This document shows, piece by piece, positions 52,168-61,251 of a DNA stretch of 64,000 nucleotides. Every line of letters begins with the position of its first letter. Within the stretch, counting starts at the first letter, position 1. Location: NCBI GenBank assembly GCA_015709595.1, contig CP054178.1, positions 1,865,205-1,929,204 of the forward strand. The letters run 5' to 3'. The translations under genes were made by a program, and so were the position numbers. The notes beneath the pieces were generated by a model that was given only the letters and a program-made list of their open reading frames with translations, was not told the DNA's origin and ran no database searches. The stretch is from Phycisphaeraceae bacterium (GTDB taxonomy: Bacteria > Planctomycetota > Phycisphaerae > Phycisphaerales > SM1A02).

Positions 52168-53064
52168 TCACTTCGCCTCCCCCGCCAGCCGCCGGCGCCA
52201 GGTTTCCAGGTTCTCGTTGGTCACCTGCGCCGTGGATTCCGACGCGCGGATGGCGCCGTTGGCGAGGAACGTCACCTCGCCCGCGAAGACGCGCTTGCGC
52301 CCGCGCAGCGTGAGGAGCTGGGCGTAGACCATCTCGCGCTGCTCGGGCGTGAAGGACTGATCCGATACCGACGCCGTGAAGTTGCGCGTCATGGCGGCCT
52401 TGATGTCCGACACATCCCACCCCGCGGTGATGCGGGCGGCCAGTTCCTCGATCATCCACTGCCGGGGGCGCGGGCCGGTGTCGCCGAGTTTCTTCGCCAC
52501 CCAGGCGCGGAACTCGATGGCTGGGCGGTTCATGGCCTCGATTCGCCGGGTGCGATCCTCCAGCGCCGCCAGATCGGCGCGGAGGTGCGTGATGAACTGC
52601 GGCGCCAGCGGTCCGCCGCTCTCCGCGCGGCGAAGAACGTCCAGCACGTTGGGGTCGGCTCGCGGGTTGTCAAGCAGTCGCGGCGTGCGGTCCATGAACC
52701 TGGCGAAGGCGTGGTCGTCCAGATCGGGCCACGCGGGATCGAAACTCGTCAACTGCCAGCGGATGTAGGCGTCGATGAACGGCTCGCGATGCTGAGGCGT
52801 CGTCAATGCGGCGACCAGGTCGGATTCGAGAATCGGCCCGCCCTGGAATCGCGCGCGAACGTCGGGCCTTGACAGCGCATCGATCCGTGCTTCCCGCAGC
52901 GCCTGCTCGGCCTCGGCGGTCAGCTGCCGGATGGCCTGTTCGAGGGCCTTGGCGCTCTGGCGCGACCCGGGCGGCGGCGACTGCGCCCGGGCGACCTGAA
53001 TGGCTGCAGTCGCCAGCATCAGGGCCGGCAGAAGAAGATGGCACGTTGCAGTGATGCGGCGCAT
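52168..53064 (-). CDS. Secreted helical protein, paralogue of the downstream gene
   Basis: The 298-residue product starts at MRRITATCHLLLPALMLATAAIQ, a signal peptide ending near VARAQ. It shares with the downstream gene the FIDAY.RWQL core, the PNPR/DNPR motif, the RPAIEFRAWV / RPALEIRRWL helix and ITAGWDVS/VSAGWNAE. The C-terminal part has FAGEVTFLANGAIRASESTAQ. This is a tandem duplication with later divergence. No catalytic motif is visible. It is separated from its twin by 47 bp and from the ribosomal genes by a terminator. Confidence 0.75.
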   Translation of the reverse strand: MRRITATCHLLLPALMLATAAIQVARAQSPPPGSRQSAKALEQAIRQLTAEAEQALREARIDALSRPDVRARFQGGPILESDLVAALTTPQHREPFIDAYIRWQLTSFDPAWPDLDDHAFARFMDRTPRLLDNPRADPNVLDVLRRAESGGPLAPQFITHLRADLAALEDRTRRIEAMNRPAIEFRAWVAKKLGDTGPRPRQWMIEELAARITAGWDVSDIKAAMTRNFTASVSDQSFTPEQREMVYAQLLTLRGRKRVFAGEVTFLANGAIRASESTAQVTNENLETWRRRLAGEAK

Positions 53065-53119
53065 CGGTTGATCCCATGTCATGCTACCACGCCCATCCCG
53101 GCTTGGAACCCAACGACCG

Positions 53120-53155
53120 GCGAAACAACGCCGCCCCATCGCGGGATGGGGCGGC
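53120..53155 (-). terminator. Intrinsic terminator of the rpsL-rpsG transcript
   Basis: An 11-bp stem (gccgccccatc at 53130-53140, gatggggcggc at 53145-53155) is followed on the minus strand by GTTGTTTCG. It lies 40 bp past the end of rpsG. Confidence 0.65.
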
Positions 53156-53193
53156 GGCAGAATGCTTGACTTCTGTGAACCCGACGACCGATG

Positions 53194-53688
53194 TCACCAC
53201 GCGAAGTGGGCGAAGGCCTTGTTGGCCTCGGCCATGCGGTGGGTGTTCTCGCGGGTGGTGATGGCCTTGCCCTCGCCCTTGGCGGCGTCGTAGATCTCCT
53301 TCGCCAGCCGCACGGCCATTGGCTTGCCCTTCTCTTCGCGGGCGGCGGTGATGATCCAGCGGAAGGCCAGCGACTGCTGACGCCGCGGACGCACCTGCAT
53401 GGGTACCTGATAGTTGGCGCCGCCGACGCGCTTGGAGCGGACCTCGACGCTGGGGCGCACGTTGTCCACCGCCTGCAGGAATACCGCCAGCGCGTTGGCC
53501 GGGGCGTTGGGGTTGTTTTCCTTCTCCAGGCGCTGCTGGATCATGTCCAGCGCGTCGTACACCACACGGGTGGCCACGGCCTTCTTGCCGTCGTGCATCA
53601 CGCAGTTGATGAACTTGGCCAGCGTGGTGTTCTGGAAGCGGGGATCGGGACGCAGTTGATCGTCGGACTTGGTGATGCGACCGGCCAT
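53194..53688 (-). CDS. rpsG: 30S ribosomal protein S7
   Basis: The 164-residue product matches S7: it begins [20 protein letters not shown], with [42 protein letters not shown] and [13 protein letters not shown], and the ending [17 protein letters not shown]7 binds the 3' domain of 16S rRNA and nucleates head assembly. A ribosome binding site (AAGGAGA) precedes the ATG. It is downstream of rpsL as usual, but no fusA or tuf follows; instead a terminator closes the transcript. The 160-bp gap to rpsL contains a repeat tract. Confidence 0.95.
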   Translation of the reverse strand: MAGRITKSDDQLRPDPRFQNTTLAKFINCVMHDGKKAVATRVVYDALDMIQQRLEKENNPNAPANALAVFLQAVDNVRPSVEVRSKRVGGANYQVPMQVRPRRQQSLAFRWIITAAREEKGKPMAVRLAKEIYDAAKGEGKAITTRENTHRMAEANKAFAHFAW

Positions 53689-53782
53689 TGGCTGAATCTC
53701 CTTGGCTCATCTGTCCGCCAGCGGCGGACGCTGTTCACCGGGTCGACCGGCCGGGCCGACCCGATTACTTGCCGTGTGGGGG

Positions 53783-53848
53783 CGTTGGGTTGTCGGCTGT
53801 CGGCGGGTGTTCGGCTGAGAGCCGACATCCGAAGGTCGACAGCCGCCA
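53783..53848. repeat. Short-period repeat tract between rpsL and rpsG
   Basis: Contains tgtcggctgtcggc, ttcggctgagagccgac and gtcgacagccg, near-repeats of the tcggctg motif and its complement seen also at 42947 and 48130. It may form hairpins in the intercistronic RNA. Confidence 0.45.
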
Positions 53849-53850
53849 TG

Positions 53851-54225
<375 letters not shown>

Positions 54226-54331
54226 GGGGGGCACACCCTCAGGTCACTTCAGGCAAACACACAGTCCCACGCCGCAGGGCGACGGGGGACTGAGAGTGTA
54301 GCCGGAGGGATGGACGGGACAAGCCCGGCGA

Positions 54332-54462
54332 GGGGACGAATCAGGGCAATCGCTTTTTCCGATTCTCGATTTACCCGAGACAACTTTCCAACGTCGCCAG
54401 GGGGGTTTCAAAGGAGACGACGGCATCGAAAACCGAAAAAGCGATTGCCCTGGGGGACGAAT
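54332..54462. mobile_element. MITE-like element with 10-bp target-site duplication
   Basis: The element (54342-54452, 111 bp) has terminal inverted repeats: cagggcaatcgctttttc at the left, and at the right its exact complement, gaaaaagcgattgccctg. The similarity extends about 10 bp inward with a few mismatches. The flanking sequences are identical (ggggacgaat at 54332-54341 and 54453-54462), the classic mark of transposition. It is too short to encode a transposase, so it needs one from elsewhere. A 10-bp duplication is compatible with IS4-type elements. It lies just upstream of rpsL (transcribed away from it). Confidence 0.85.
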
Positions 54463-54479
54463 GACGGGGCCGAGCCGCG

Positions 54480-56066
54480 CTACCGTCCCACGCCCAGCGA
54501 CCGCCCGAACTGGTCGCCCGCTTCGGGAATGTCGATGGTCGTCCGCCAGCCCTGGTACCAGAACTGGTTGTTGGCGGCGGTGAGCCGGTTCGCCGAGCCG
54601 TAGATGATGGCAATGGCGCCGGCGAAGGGCTGCCCGTTGATGTTCTCGCCGGGAATGCCGACGACCAGGTCATCAAAGCCGTCGCCGTTGATGTCGCCGG
54701 CGGCCAGGGCGCGCCCGAACTCGTCGCCCGCGCCGGGTCGGTTCTTCATCCCCTCGACCAGCTGGTGCCAGACCTGGTTGAAGTGGCGGAACAGCCCGTT
54801 GGAGGTGCCGTAGATGACGTGGACGACGCCGATGCCGTCCAGTCCGTAGCGTCCCTCCCCGGGCGCCCCGATGGCCAGATCGTCGAACCCGTCGTTGTTG
54901 AAGTCGCCGACGGCCAGCGAGGCCCCGAACTGATCCCGGGTCTCCACCACATCGGGGATGCCCGGCGAGTCCTGGTGCCAGAACTGGGCGCCGGTCGCGG
55001 TCAATCCCGATGCGCTGCCGTACACCACATGCACCGCGCCGGCGTTGGCGAAGGCGGATTCATCAATGATGAAGGTGTGCTCGGGCACGCCGATGGCCAG
55101 GTCGTCGAACCCGTCGTTGTTGAAGTCGCCCACCGCGAGCACGGAGCCGAAGTTCTCGAACTGGGGCGGCGTTCCCTCGAGCGCGATGAAAGGCCCTCCC
55201 GCGCGGTGGATCATGGTGTCCTGCGTGTTGGTCAGCCCGGCGGCGGACCCGCGGATGACGTTGATCGCCCCGGCGCCCTTCACGCCCACGATGTTGTCGC
55301 CTGGTACGCCGATGGCGAGGTCATCGAATCCGTCGTTGTTGAAGTCTCCAGCCGCCAGCGCCCAGCCGAACCGGTCGTTGGGCCTGGCCACGCCCTTGAA
55401 CTGGGGCACGTCCTGATGCCACCACTGCTTGCCGGCTTCCTTGAGCCCGTCGGCGGACCCGTAGATGACCTCGACGCCTCCGGCGCTGGAGTGGTTGCCG
55501 ATCTTGGCGCCGGGCACACCGATGGCCAGGTCGTCAAAGCCGTCGTTGTTGAAATCGCCGACCGCCAGGGCTCGCCCGTAGAAGTCGCTCGCCAGCGCCG
55601 GTCCGCTGGTCCCTTCCCGGCGCCAGAGTTGATTGCGTCCCGCCCAGAGGCCGGTGGACTGGTTGAGGCCGTAGATCACGTTGACCGCGCCGCCCAGAAA
55701 ACCCTCATCGGTTTCGAATGGCACGCCCACGGCCATGTCGGTGAAGCCATCGCCGTTGAAGTCACCGATGGCGATCGCGAAGCCGAACTGGTCGTTGGGG
55801 TTGCAGTCCTCGAGAATGCCGAACTTGTCCTGATGCCAGAACTGGTTCTTCACGTCGCGGATGCCGCCGAACGTGCCGTAGAGCACGTTGATCGCCCCGG
55901 CGTCGATCTTCCCGCTCACGTCCTCGAAGGGCACGCCCACGGCGATGTCGGCGTATCCGTCGCCGTTGAAATCGCCCAGCCGCTGGGCCGAGGCGGTCGC
56001 GGTCACGCCCGTCGCCGCGGTCACGAGGCACAGATGCCGCATCCAGTCGAGTTCGATCTTCATCAT
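54480..56066 (-). CDS. Secreted FG-GAP repeat (integrin alpha-like beta-propeller) protein
   Basis: A 528-residue exoprotein. A short signal (LDWMRHLCLVTAATGVTATASA) leads to seven FG-GAP repeats with the core VGDFNNDGFDDLAIGVPG (first RLGDFNGDGYADIAVGVPF, last AAGDINGDGFDDLVVGIPG). Each has a DxNxDG-type calcium site and is followed by GAINVIYGSA-type strands. Seven repeats suggest a closed seven-bladed propeller, as in integrin alpha subunits. The protein ends just after the last partial repeat (QFGRSLGVGR), with no sorting domain. Middle repeats are nearly identical in DNA, suggesting recent expansion. Probably binds ligands at the cell surface or outside. Confidence 0.9.
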   Translation of the reverse strand: MMKIELDWMRHLCLVTAATGVTATASAQRLGDFNGDGYADIAVGVPFEDVSGKIDAGAINVLYGTFGGIRDVKNQFWHQDKFGILEDCNPNDQFGFAIAIGDFNGDGFTDMAVGVPFETDEGFLGGAVNVIYGLNQSTGLWAGRNQLWRREGTSGPALASDFYGRALAVGDFNNDGFDDLAIGVPGAKIGNHSSAGGVEVIYGSADGLKEAGKQWWHQDVPQFKGVARPNDRFGWALAAGDFNNDGFDDLAIGVPGDNIVGVKGAGAINVIRGSAAGLTNTQDTMIHRAGGPFIALEGTPPQFENFGSVLAVGDFNNDGFDDLAIGVPEHTFIIDESAFANAGAVHVVYGSASGLTATGAQFWHQDSPGIPDVVETRDQFGASLAVGDFNNDGFDDLAIGAPGEGRYGLDGIGVVHVIYGTSNGLFRHFNQVWHQLVEGMKNRPGAGDEFGRALAAGDINGDGFDDLVVGIPGENINGQPFAGAIAIIYGSANRLTAANNQFWYQGWRTTIDIPEAGDQFGRSLGVGR

Positions 56067-56349
56067 GGTGTCAGACTCCCACCACCCCCCGGCAGCCCGG
56101 GTGGGGCGTTCACGCACTCCTGACACAATACCCCGGAATTGGGAAAAAGCCGATGAATCCCGCCCGGAATGGACGTGACGAGGTCGATTTCACCTTGCAC
56201 CGGGCGGCAGAACCCGCACAACCGGGCGGCGCGGGTTTTCGGACGGAACGGTCCAGCCGGCTCCATCAACCCAGGAACACGGAGCGACAGCGTTCATCCG
56301 CGCCGACGCGCGCCGACATGGGGGGCGGGGCTCTCCGTCGGCGCCAGGT

Positions 56350-56856
56350 TCAGTGCGCGCGGGCGTCGCGCGAGAGAAGCAGGGTCGCCGGGCCGGAAGC
56401 GCGGTCAAAGTCCAGCCGCTCCAGCACGCGCAGGCGAATGACCTCGCAGGCGGCGGTGCGCGCCTGGTCCCAGGGCAGGTCGGCCAGTTCACGCACGAGC
56501 GGCTTGAACGAAAACGCGACCGCTCCGGGAGTGGACGACGGATCCGGGCAGATCGCGAGATGGTCGATCGACCGCAGCGATCGGCGCGGCGTCGTTTCAC
56601 GATTGGTCGGCGCATCGGCCACCCGTGCCTCGCGCTGCGTGTTCCCGACCGGCTCGGCGACGAGGGCGCTCGACGCGTCCGCCGTGTGCTCGGCGGGCTT
56701 CGCGGCGATGCTCGATGTCAGCAGCACCTGCACGAACACCGCGAGGGCCAGCACCAGCACGCCCAGCCCGACCAGCACATATTCCACGGGATCGCGTTCG
56801 AGCGACTGCTCGCCCGGATCGAAGTCGTCATGGTGCTGTTCGGGGGCCAGACGCAT
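56350..56856 (-). CDS. Single-pass membrane protein of unknown function
   Basis: The start MRLAPEQHHDDFD is chosen because upstream codons give Pro-rich, unconvincing sequence; no strong ribosome binding site supports it. The 168-residue product has an acidic N-terminus, one membrane segment (PVEYVLVGLGVLVLALAVFVQVLL), and a soluble part of about 100 residues with DQARTAACEVIRLRVLERLDFD. There is no known motif. The 283-bp gap to the FG-GAP gene upstream holds nothing clear. Confidence 0.6.
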   Translation of the reverse strand: MRLAPEQHHDDFDPGEQSLERDPVEYVLVGLGVLVLALAVFVQVLLTSSIAAKPAEHTADASSALVAEPVGNTQREARVADAPTNRETTPRRSLRSIDHLAICPDPSSTPGAVAFSFKPLVRELADLPWDQARTAACEVIRLRVLERLDFDRASGPATLLLSRDARAH

Positions 56857-57239
56857 GGGAAGGTGGGAAATCGAGTGAATGGGAAGAGGCGGGGTGCGGT
56901 TCAGACGTGGAGGGGGAGCAACCATCGGTTGAGCAGGATTCTTCCGATCCGCGCCGGGATTCTTTCGTCACACGGTTCGCATGACGACGCGGGGCGGATT
57001 CGCTCCATCCCAGACGCGGCTGACGGGCGATCCCGTCAGGATTCATACGAGGATGAGGCCGCATCTATTGCCTCGTGGGCGGAATCAAGCACGTTCCACC
57101 GGCGAAAGTGCCTGTTCCGGCGTCAAGATCGAGGGTTGGCTTCCGGGTCCGGGTCGTGGCCCGATGTCCGGCGGCCTAGGGTGTTGGCGCCGGAACCATC
57201 CGTCCCGGCGCGGGATCAACCGGACCCGTGGAGATTCAC
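56857..57239. other. Intergenic region with a small hairpin
   Basis: No gene is visible between the divergent membrane protein and RidA genes. A perfect hairpin ctgacggg-cgat-cccgtcag lies at 57020-57039, without a U-tract. The stretch is expected to hold the promoters for both directions. Confidence 0.4.
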
Positions 57240-57641
57240 ATGGCGTTCGAACGTGTCTCATCCGGCGCTCCGTGGGAAACAACCGTCGGGTACTGCCGTG
57301 CGCTGCGGGCCGGGAACATGATCTTCGTGACCGGCACCGCGCCGATGAACCCGGATGGAAGCGTCCACGCCCCCGGCGACGCCTACGCCCAGGCGCGGCG
57401 GTGCTTCGAGATCATCGATCGAGCGCTGCGCCAACTGGGCGCGGACCGGTCCCGCCTGGTGCGCACGCGGATGTACGTGACCGACATCACCCGTCACGCG
57501 GAGTTCGGGCGGGCGCACCGGGAGTTCGTGGGCGAGCACCGCCCCTGCGCCACGATGGTGGGCGTCTCATCGCTGATCGACCCCGCCATGCTGATCGAGA
57601 TTGAGGCGGACGCGGTGATCGAGGATGCGTCCGTCCCGTGA
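57240..57641 (+). CDS. RidA-family enamine/imine deaminase
   Basis: The 133-residue product has the RidA fold: MIFVTGTAPMNPDGSV, the segment AYAQARRCFEIIDRALRQLG, the conserved Arg in RLVRTRMYVTDITRH and the ending PAMLIEIEADAVI. RidA proteins hydrolyse reactive enamines, such as 2-aminoacrylate, formed by PLP enzymes. The ATG at 57240 has GGAG seven bases upstream; a GTG four codons earlier is in frame. The reading frame ends 119 bp before the ECF sigma gene on the same strand. Confidence 0.9.
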   Translation: MAFERVSSGAPWETTVGYCRALRAGNMIFVTGTAPMNPDGSVHAPGDAYAQARRCFEIIDRALRQLGADRSRLVRTRMYVTDITRHAEFGRAHREFVGEHRPCATMVGVSSLIDPAMLIEIEADAVIEDASVP

Positions 57642-57759
57642 CGGTCGGGCATCATCGCCATCCCATCACCGGAACCACGGCGGCGCCGCGCCGGTGACGA
57701 GCCGAGCCGGTGGTGTTTCCGGGTATCATCGCCGATCATCGGCCTGGTACGAGGCGCGC

Positions 57760-58308
57760 GTGGAACGATCCGCCTTTGAACAACTCGCGCTGGAGCACTT
57801 CGACGCCGTGTATCGCATGGCGCTGCAACTGTCGCGTCACCCCGACGAGGCCGCCGACCTGACGCAGGAGACGTACCTGAAGGGTCTGCGATCCTGCGAG
57901 GGGTTCGAGGATCGGGGCGCGGGGGTGCGTCCCTGGCTGTTCAAGATTCTGCACAACATCTTCTACAGCCGGGTGCGGCGTGAACGGCGCGGTCCGATCA
58001 GCGGCGCGGAGTTGATCGACGCGCCCGACGACGCCTCCGGACCCGGCGACCCGCCGCCCTGCTGGGACCTGGCCTCGCTGGACTGGCAGCAGGTGGACGG
58101 CCGGCTCAGGAAGGCGGTCGAGTCACTCAGGCCGGAGTTCCGGTCCGTCCTGCTGCTCTGGGGGGTGGAGGGGCTGAAATACCGGGAAATCGCCGAAATA
58201 CAGGACATTCCCATTGGAACGGTCATGAGCCGGCTGCACCGGGCTCGTTCGATTCTGGCCGGGGAACTTGCGCAACTGCGGGAAGAGATCGACGGCGCGG
58301 GGCGTTGA
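57760..58308 (+). CDS. RNA polymerase ECF sigma factor (second module)
   Basis: The 182-residue protein has region 2 (FEQLALEHFDAVYRMALQLS, DEAADLTQETYLKGLRSCEGF, VRPWLFKILHNIFYSRVRR) and region 4 (VESLRPEFRSVLLLWGVEG, REIAEIQDIPIGTVMSRLHRARSIL). The GTG at 57760 follows a GAGG at short spacing and gives the typical ECF length; the open frame upstream is not conserved. The next gene is a membrane anti-sigma candidate. GGAACC at 57671-57676 is reminiscent of ECF -35 boxes but lacks a good -10, so self-activation is only a suggestion. Confidence 0.88.
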   Translation: MERSAFEQLALEHFDAVYRMALQLSRHPDEAADLTQETYLKGLRSCEGFEDRGAGVRPWLFKILHNIFYSRVRRERRGPISGAELIDAPDDASGPGDPPPCWDLASLDWQQVDGRLRKAVESLRPEFRSVLLLWGVEGLKYREIAEIQDIPIGTVMSRLHRARSILAGELAQLREEIDGAGR

Positions 58309-58418
58309 CACAGGACGGGGGAGTGGGGGGGCGGGGTCCGGGTTCGCCACGATTGCGGACCGGTCCGGGGCGTACACCTAGGATGGCGACGATCGTTCGT
58401 CGCGAGGCAGGTTGATTC

Positions 58419-59324
58419 ATGGATGCGGCACGGATTCGACAGTACGTGGATGGTGAACTGAGCGCGGCGGACGCCGCCGCGGTGGAGCACGCCCTCGCCT
58501 CGGACGCCTCATTGCGTGACGCCGTGGCGTTTGAGCGGGAACTGCGGGTTTTCGTGGCCCGGCATCTGGCGTGCGACCCGCCGAGCGGGCTCCGCGACCA
58601 GGTGGCGCGGACGTTGGCCGCCGAGCGTACCCGGTGTGAAGTCCTGCCAGCGGGTTCTGGTCGCGTCTCCAGCCGAGGGGAAGGCGGCGGCGCGGCCCCG
58701 CATCGCCGGTGGTCGTTCCTGCAGAATCCCAGCCACGCCAACGTCTTCGCGGTGGCGGCATGCCTGGTCATCGTCGCCGGGGCCATTGCGTTCGGCGTCT
58801 TCGGACCGCCGCTGCTCCGTCCGATGCCGCAGCAGGCCGCGTCGGCCAACCTCGAACAGCTGGGCGTCACCGCCGACGCCGCCAGCGTGGAGCACGATCG
58901 CTGCTCGATCAACTCCGAGGCGCTGGCATCGAAGGCCAGGTATCGTGACCTCGCGTCCATTCAGCAGCACCTGTCGCCCCGGCTTGGGGTGTCGTCGGTG
59001 CCGGTGTTCGACCTGCGCTCGGCGGGCTTCAACCTCGTCGGGGGCGGGGAATGCGGGCTTTGCCCGACCGAGCGCAACTCGGTGCATCTGTCATACATCC
59101 GGCAGGACGGCAAAACGCGCGTCAGCGTCTTTCTTCAGCCCAACATGGGCCAGTTCGGGGGATTGCAGATCGGACGCATCTACTGGCCCGAGGACTTCGG
59201 CACCTGTCAGGACACACCCGCCTGCGCCTGGACCGACGGCGTGCTGATCTACGTGCTCCTGGCCTGCGATGAGCAAGATCACGCCCGGGCGCTCGAAGCC
59301 ATTCGGCGTACAATGGGCCGATAA
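58419..59324 (+). CDS. Membrane anti-sigma factor with a cysteine-rich periplasmic domain
   Basis: The first about 60 residues are the typical anti-sigma helical start MDAARIRQYVDGELSAADAAAVEHALASD. A membrane segment (ANVFAVAACLVIVAGAIAFGVFG) follows at about residues 105-130. The remaining about 170 residues face outside. They have six clear Cys (HDRCSIN, GGGECGLCPTERN, FGTCQDTPACAWTD) and one more in LLACDEQD. This exported part could sense a metal or thiol-redox signal. A zinc-finger Cys motif is not evident in the cytoplasmic part. It lies 110 bp after the second ECF sigma gene, its probable target. Confidence 0.82.
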   Translation: MDAARIRQYVDGELSAADAAAVEHALASDASLRDAVAFERELRVFVARHLACDPPSGLRDQVARTLAAERTRCEVLPAGSGRVSSRGEGGGAAPHRRWSFLQNPSHANVFAVAACLVIVAGAIAFGVFGPPLLRPMPQQAASANLEQLGVTADAASVEHDRCSINSEALASKARYRDLASIQQHLSPRLGVSSVPVFDLRSAGFNLVGGGECGLCPTERNSVHLSYIRQDGKTRVSVFLQPNMGQFGGLQIGRIYWPEDFGTCQDTPACAWTDGVLIYVLLACDEQDHARALEAIRRTMGR

Positions 59325-59331
59325 CCTCGAT

Positions 59332-59377
59332 CGCCCCATCCGCTCCCCGTCTCCGAACCAGGGCGGTGGATGGGGCG
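59332..59377 (+). terminator. Terminator-like inverted repeat after the second sigma module
   Basis: A perfect 10-bp inverted repeat (cgccccatcc at 59332-59341, ggatggggcg at 59368-59377) with a 26-base loop lies just after the anti-sigma stop. Only tctc follows, so its efficiency is doubtful. Confidence 0.4.
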
Positions 59378-59453
59378 TCTCACTCCTGTGAAGGCGCGGC
59401 TGTCCGGGCGTCGGCCCGGCGTTGTGCCGATACAAAGACGACCAGGAGGTTCC

Positions 59454-61091
59454 ATGCGCGCCCTTCGATCGCCTTGTCGTGTTCTCGCCCTGTTCGCCTG
59501 TTCGTGGGCGACGGCTCTTCCGGCGACGGCTCAGACCGCGGTGGGGGACGGCCGCGCCCTGGACGCGGATCGTCGGGTCGGCGGCGACGGGCGCGTCGAG
59601 GCGACTCCCCAGGAGGACTTCCGGCTGCGCAATCTGCTGGTGACGAACAGCGTCGCGGGCGGGCGAGGTTTTCGAGGCGCGCTGGGCTACACCGCGCCGG
59701 AGGACTTCCGTGGTCGGCTGGGTTCGAACGACCTCTACGCCTTCGAGCGACGGGCGTCGGCGTACTCGTCGCTCGGCGCGATTGTCGGCGCGATGGGCAA
59801 CACGCCGCTGAACCTGGGGCAGGAACTGGGGCTGGTCGAGCGGCGCCGCGCGGGGCTGGGGGAGACGCTGGGCACGCTGAATCGCCGCGCGGACGACCGC
59901 GCCCGCGACATCGCCCTGGCGGAATCATGGTTCCAGGGCGTGCTGCTGTCGCATCAGTCCGCGGCGATGCGTTCGATGGGGGATGCGCCGTATCAGATGC
60001 TCGGTCAGTTCCAGACCCGTGAAGGGTCGGTGATGAACATCACCGCCACGTCGCTGCAGGGCATTCAGTCCACGCCGGCCGGCATGGATCCGCGCATGAT
60101 CGGGTTGTCCAGTTACGAGCGGGCGCGGATGATCCAGGAGGGTATTTCCGGGAGCGGAACGCTGCTGCCGGGACGCGCCTGGCAGCCGCCGTTCGAGGAT
60201 CTTCGCATCACGGATGGACGCGTCGCCGGCGCGCTGGTGGATCACCGCATCAACATGGCGATTCCGCCCGGGTACTCCGACATGGTGAGCGGCATGGCGA
60301 CGCAGGCGGGCAGCGCCGACCCGGCCAAGGCCGGCGCCGCCCTGCAGACGACGCTGCAGCAGTTGCGCGACATGCTGGACGCCGAGGAAACAATCGAGCA
60401 GCCCCCGGTTGATCCCTCCTTCCCCGTGGCGCCTCAGGGAGAGACAGCGCCCGCCGAGCCGACGGAGCCGATCCACGGCGCCGTGGGGCAACCCGCTCCG
60501 CCCAAGCGCGTGACGCCGACTCCGGAGTCGATCGCGCTGCTGCGGCATGGTCGCGCCCTGGACGACCTGGTCGCCGATGACGCGGTGGGTCGGTTCGGCG
60601 AGATCATGACGGAAGCCGAGCGCCTGCTGCGCCGAGGCGAGTACCTGTCGGCGGAGCGCCAGTTCATCCGGGCCCTGCGCTACATGCCCAATCACCCCAC
60701 GGCGATGGCGGGACTGGTCAACGCCCAGGTCGGCGCGGGCGTGATCGGGGCGGCCGGCGCCAGCATCCGCAACCTCTTCGCCCATCATCCGGAGATGATC
60801 GACGTGGTCTACACCGGCGATCTGCTGCCCAGCGCTGATCGTCTGCGCGACCTCGCCGCGTCGATTCAGACGCGAGGGGAGCAGGGGCGATGGACCGCCG
60901 CCCAGGCGCTCACACTGGCGTTCCTGGGGCGTCAGGTCGGGGATCGCGCCTTGATGGAGCAGGGGCTGAAGCGGCTGTCGGAGGTCTCGCCGGGCGACGC
61001 GTTGACCGGAATTCTGCGGCGGGTCTGGCTGGAGGCGTCGCCCCCGTCCCAGGCCCCCGTGGGCGGCGGACAACCTTCCGACGGCAAGTGA
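59454..61091 (+). CDS. Secreted protein with C-terminal TPR-like domain, unknown function
   Basis: A perfect ribosome binding site (AGGAGGT) sits seven bases before the ATG. The 545-residue product has a signal peptide (ALRSPCRVLALFACSWATALP, cleavage near TAQ). The middle has several helical segments and repeats of Ser/Met-rich sequence; the C-terminal third has TPR-like helices AERLLRRGEYLSAERQFIRALRYMP and NHPTAMAGLVNAQVGAG. No catalytic motif is visible. It lies between two ECF modules and may be a target of one, a guess. Confidence 0.78.
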   Translation: MRALRSPCRVLALFACSWATALPATAQTAVGDGRALDADRRVGGDGRVEATPQEDFRLRNLLVTNSVAGGRGFRGALGYTAPEDFRGRLGSNDLYAFERRASAYSSLGAIVGAMGNTPLNLGQELGLVERRRAGLGETLGTLNRRADDRARDIALAESWFQGVLLSHQSAAMRSMGDAPYQMLGQFQTREGSVMNITATSLQGIQSTPAGMDPRMIGLSSYERARMIQEGISGSGTLLPGRAWQPPFEDLRITDGRVAGALVDHRINMAIPPGYSDMVSGMATQAGSADPAKAGAALQTTLQQLRDMLDAEETIEQPPVDPSFPVAPQGETAPAEPTEPIHGAVGQPAPPKRVTPTPESIALLRHGRALDDLVADDAVGRFGEIMTEAERLLRRGEYLSAERQFIRALRYMPNHPTAMAGLVNAQVGAGVIGAAGASIRNLFAHHPEMIDVVYTGDLLPSADRLRDLAASIQTRGEQGRWTAAQALTLAFLGRQVGDRALMEQGLKRLSEVSPGDALTGILRRVWLEASPPSQAPVGGGQPSDGK

Positions 61092-61251
61092 TTCGCGCGC
61101 CGACCCCCGGAAATCGAGGCGTTTTGGCTTCGGGCTGCCGAGCGTGATTCCGCCATGGCCCGGTCGGATCAAAAAACCCTGAAGTTCCCGATCCCAACCG
61201 GCTCGGGGCGCGGTACACTCGTGAAGGTCGAGGGGTGGGTGTGAGCGTGCC

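Noticed and set aside
57020..57039. Hairpin ctgacggg-cgat-cccgtcag as a terminator
   Set aside because: There is no U-tract on either strand and no gene ending there, so it is listed only as intergenic structure.
57671..57699. GGAACC as an ECF-type promoter for the second sigma gene
   Set aside because: A matching -10 element could not be found at the right spacing.
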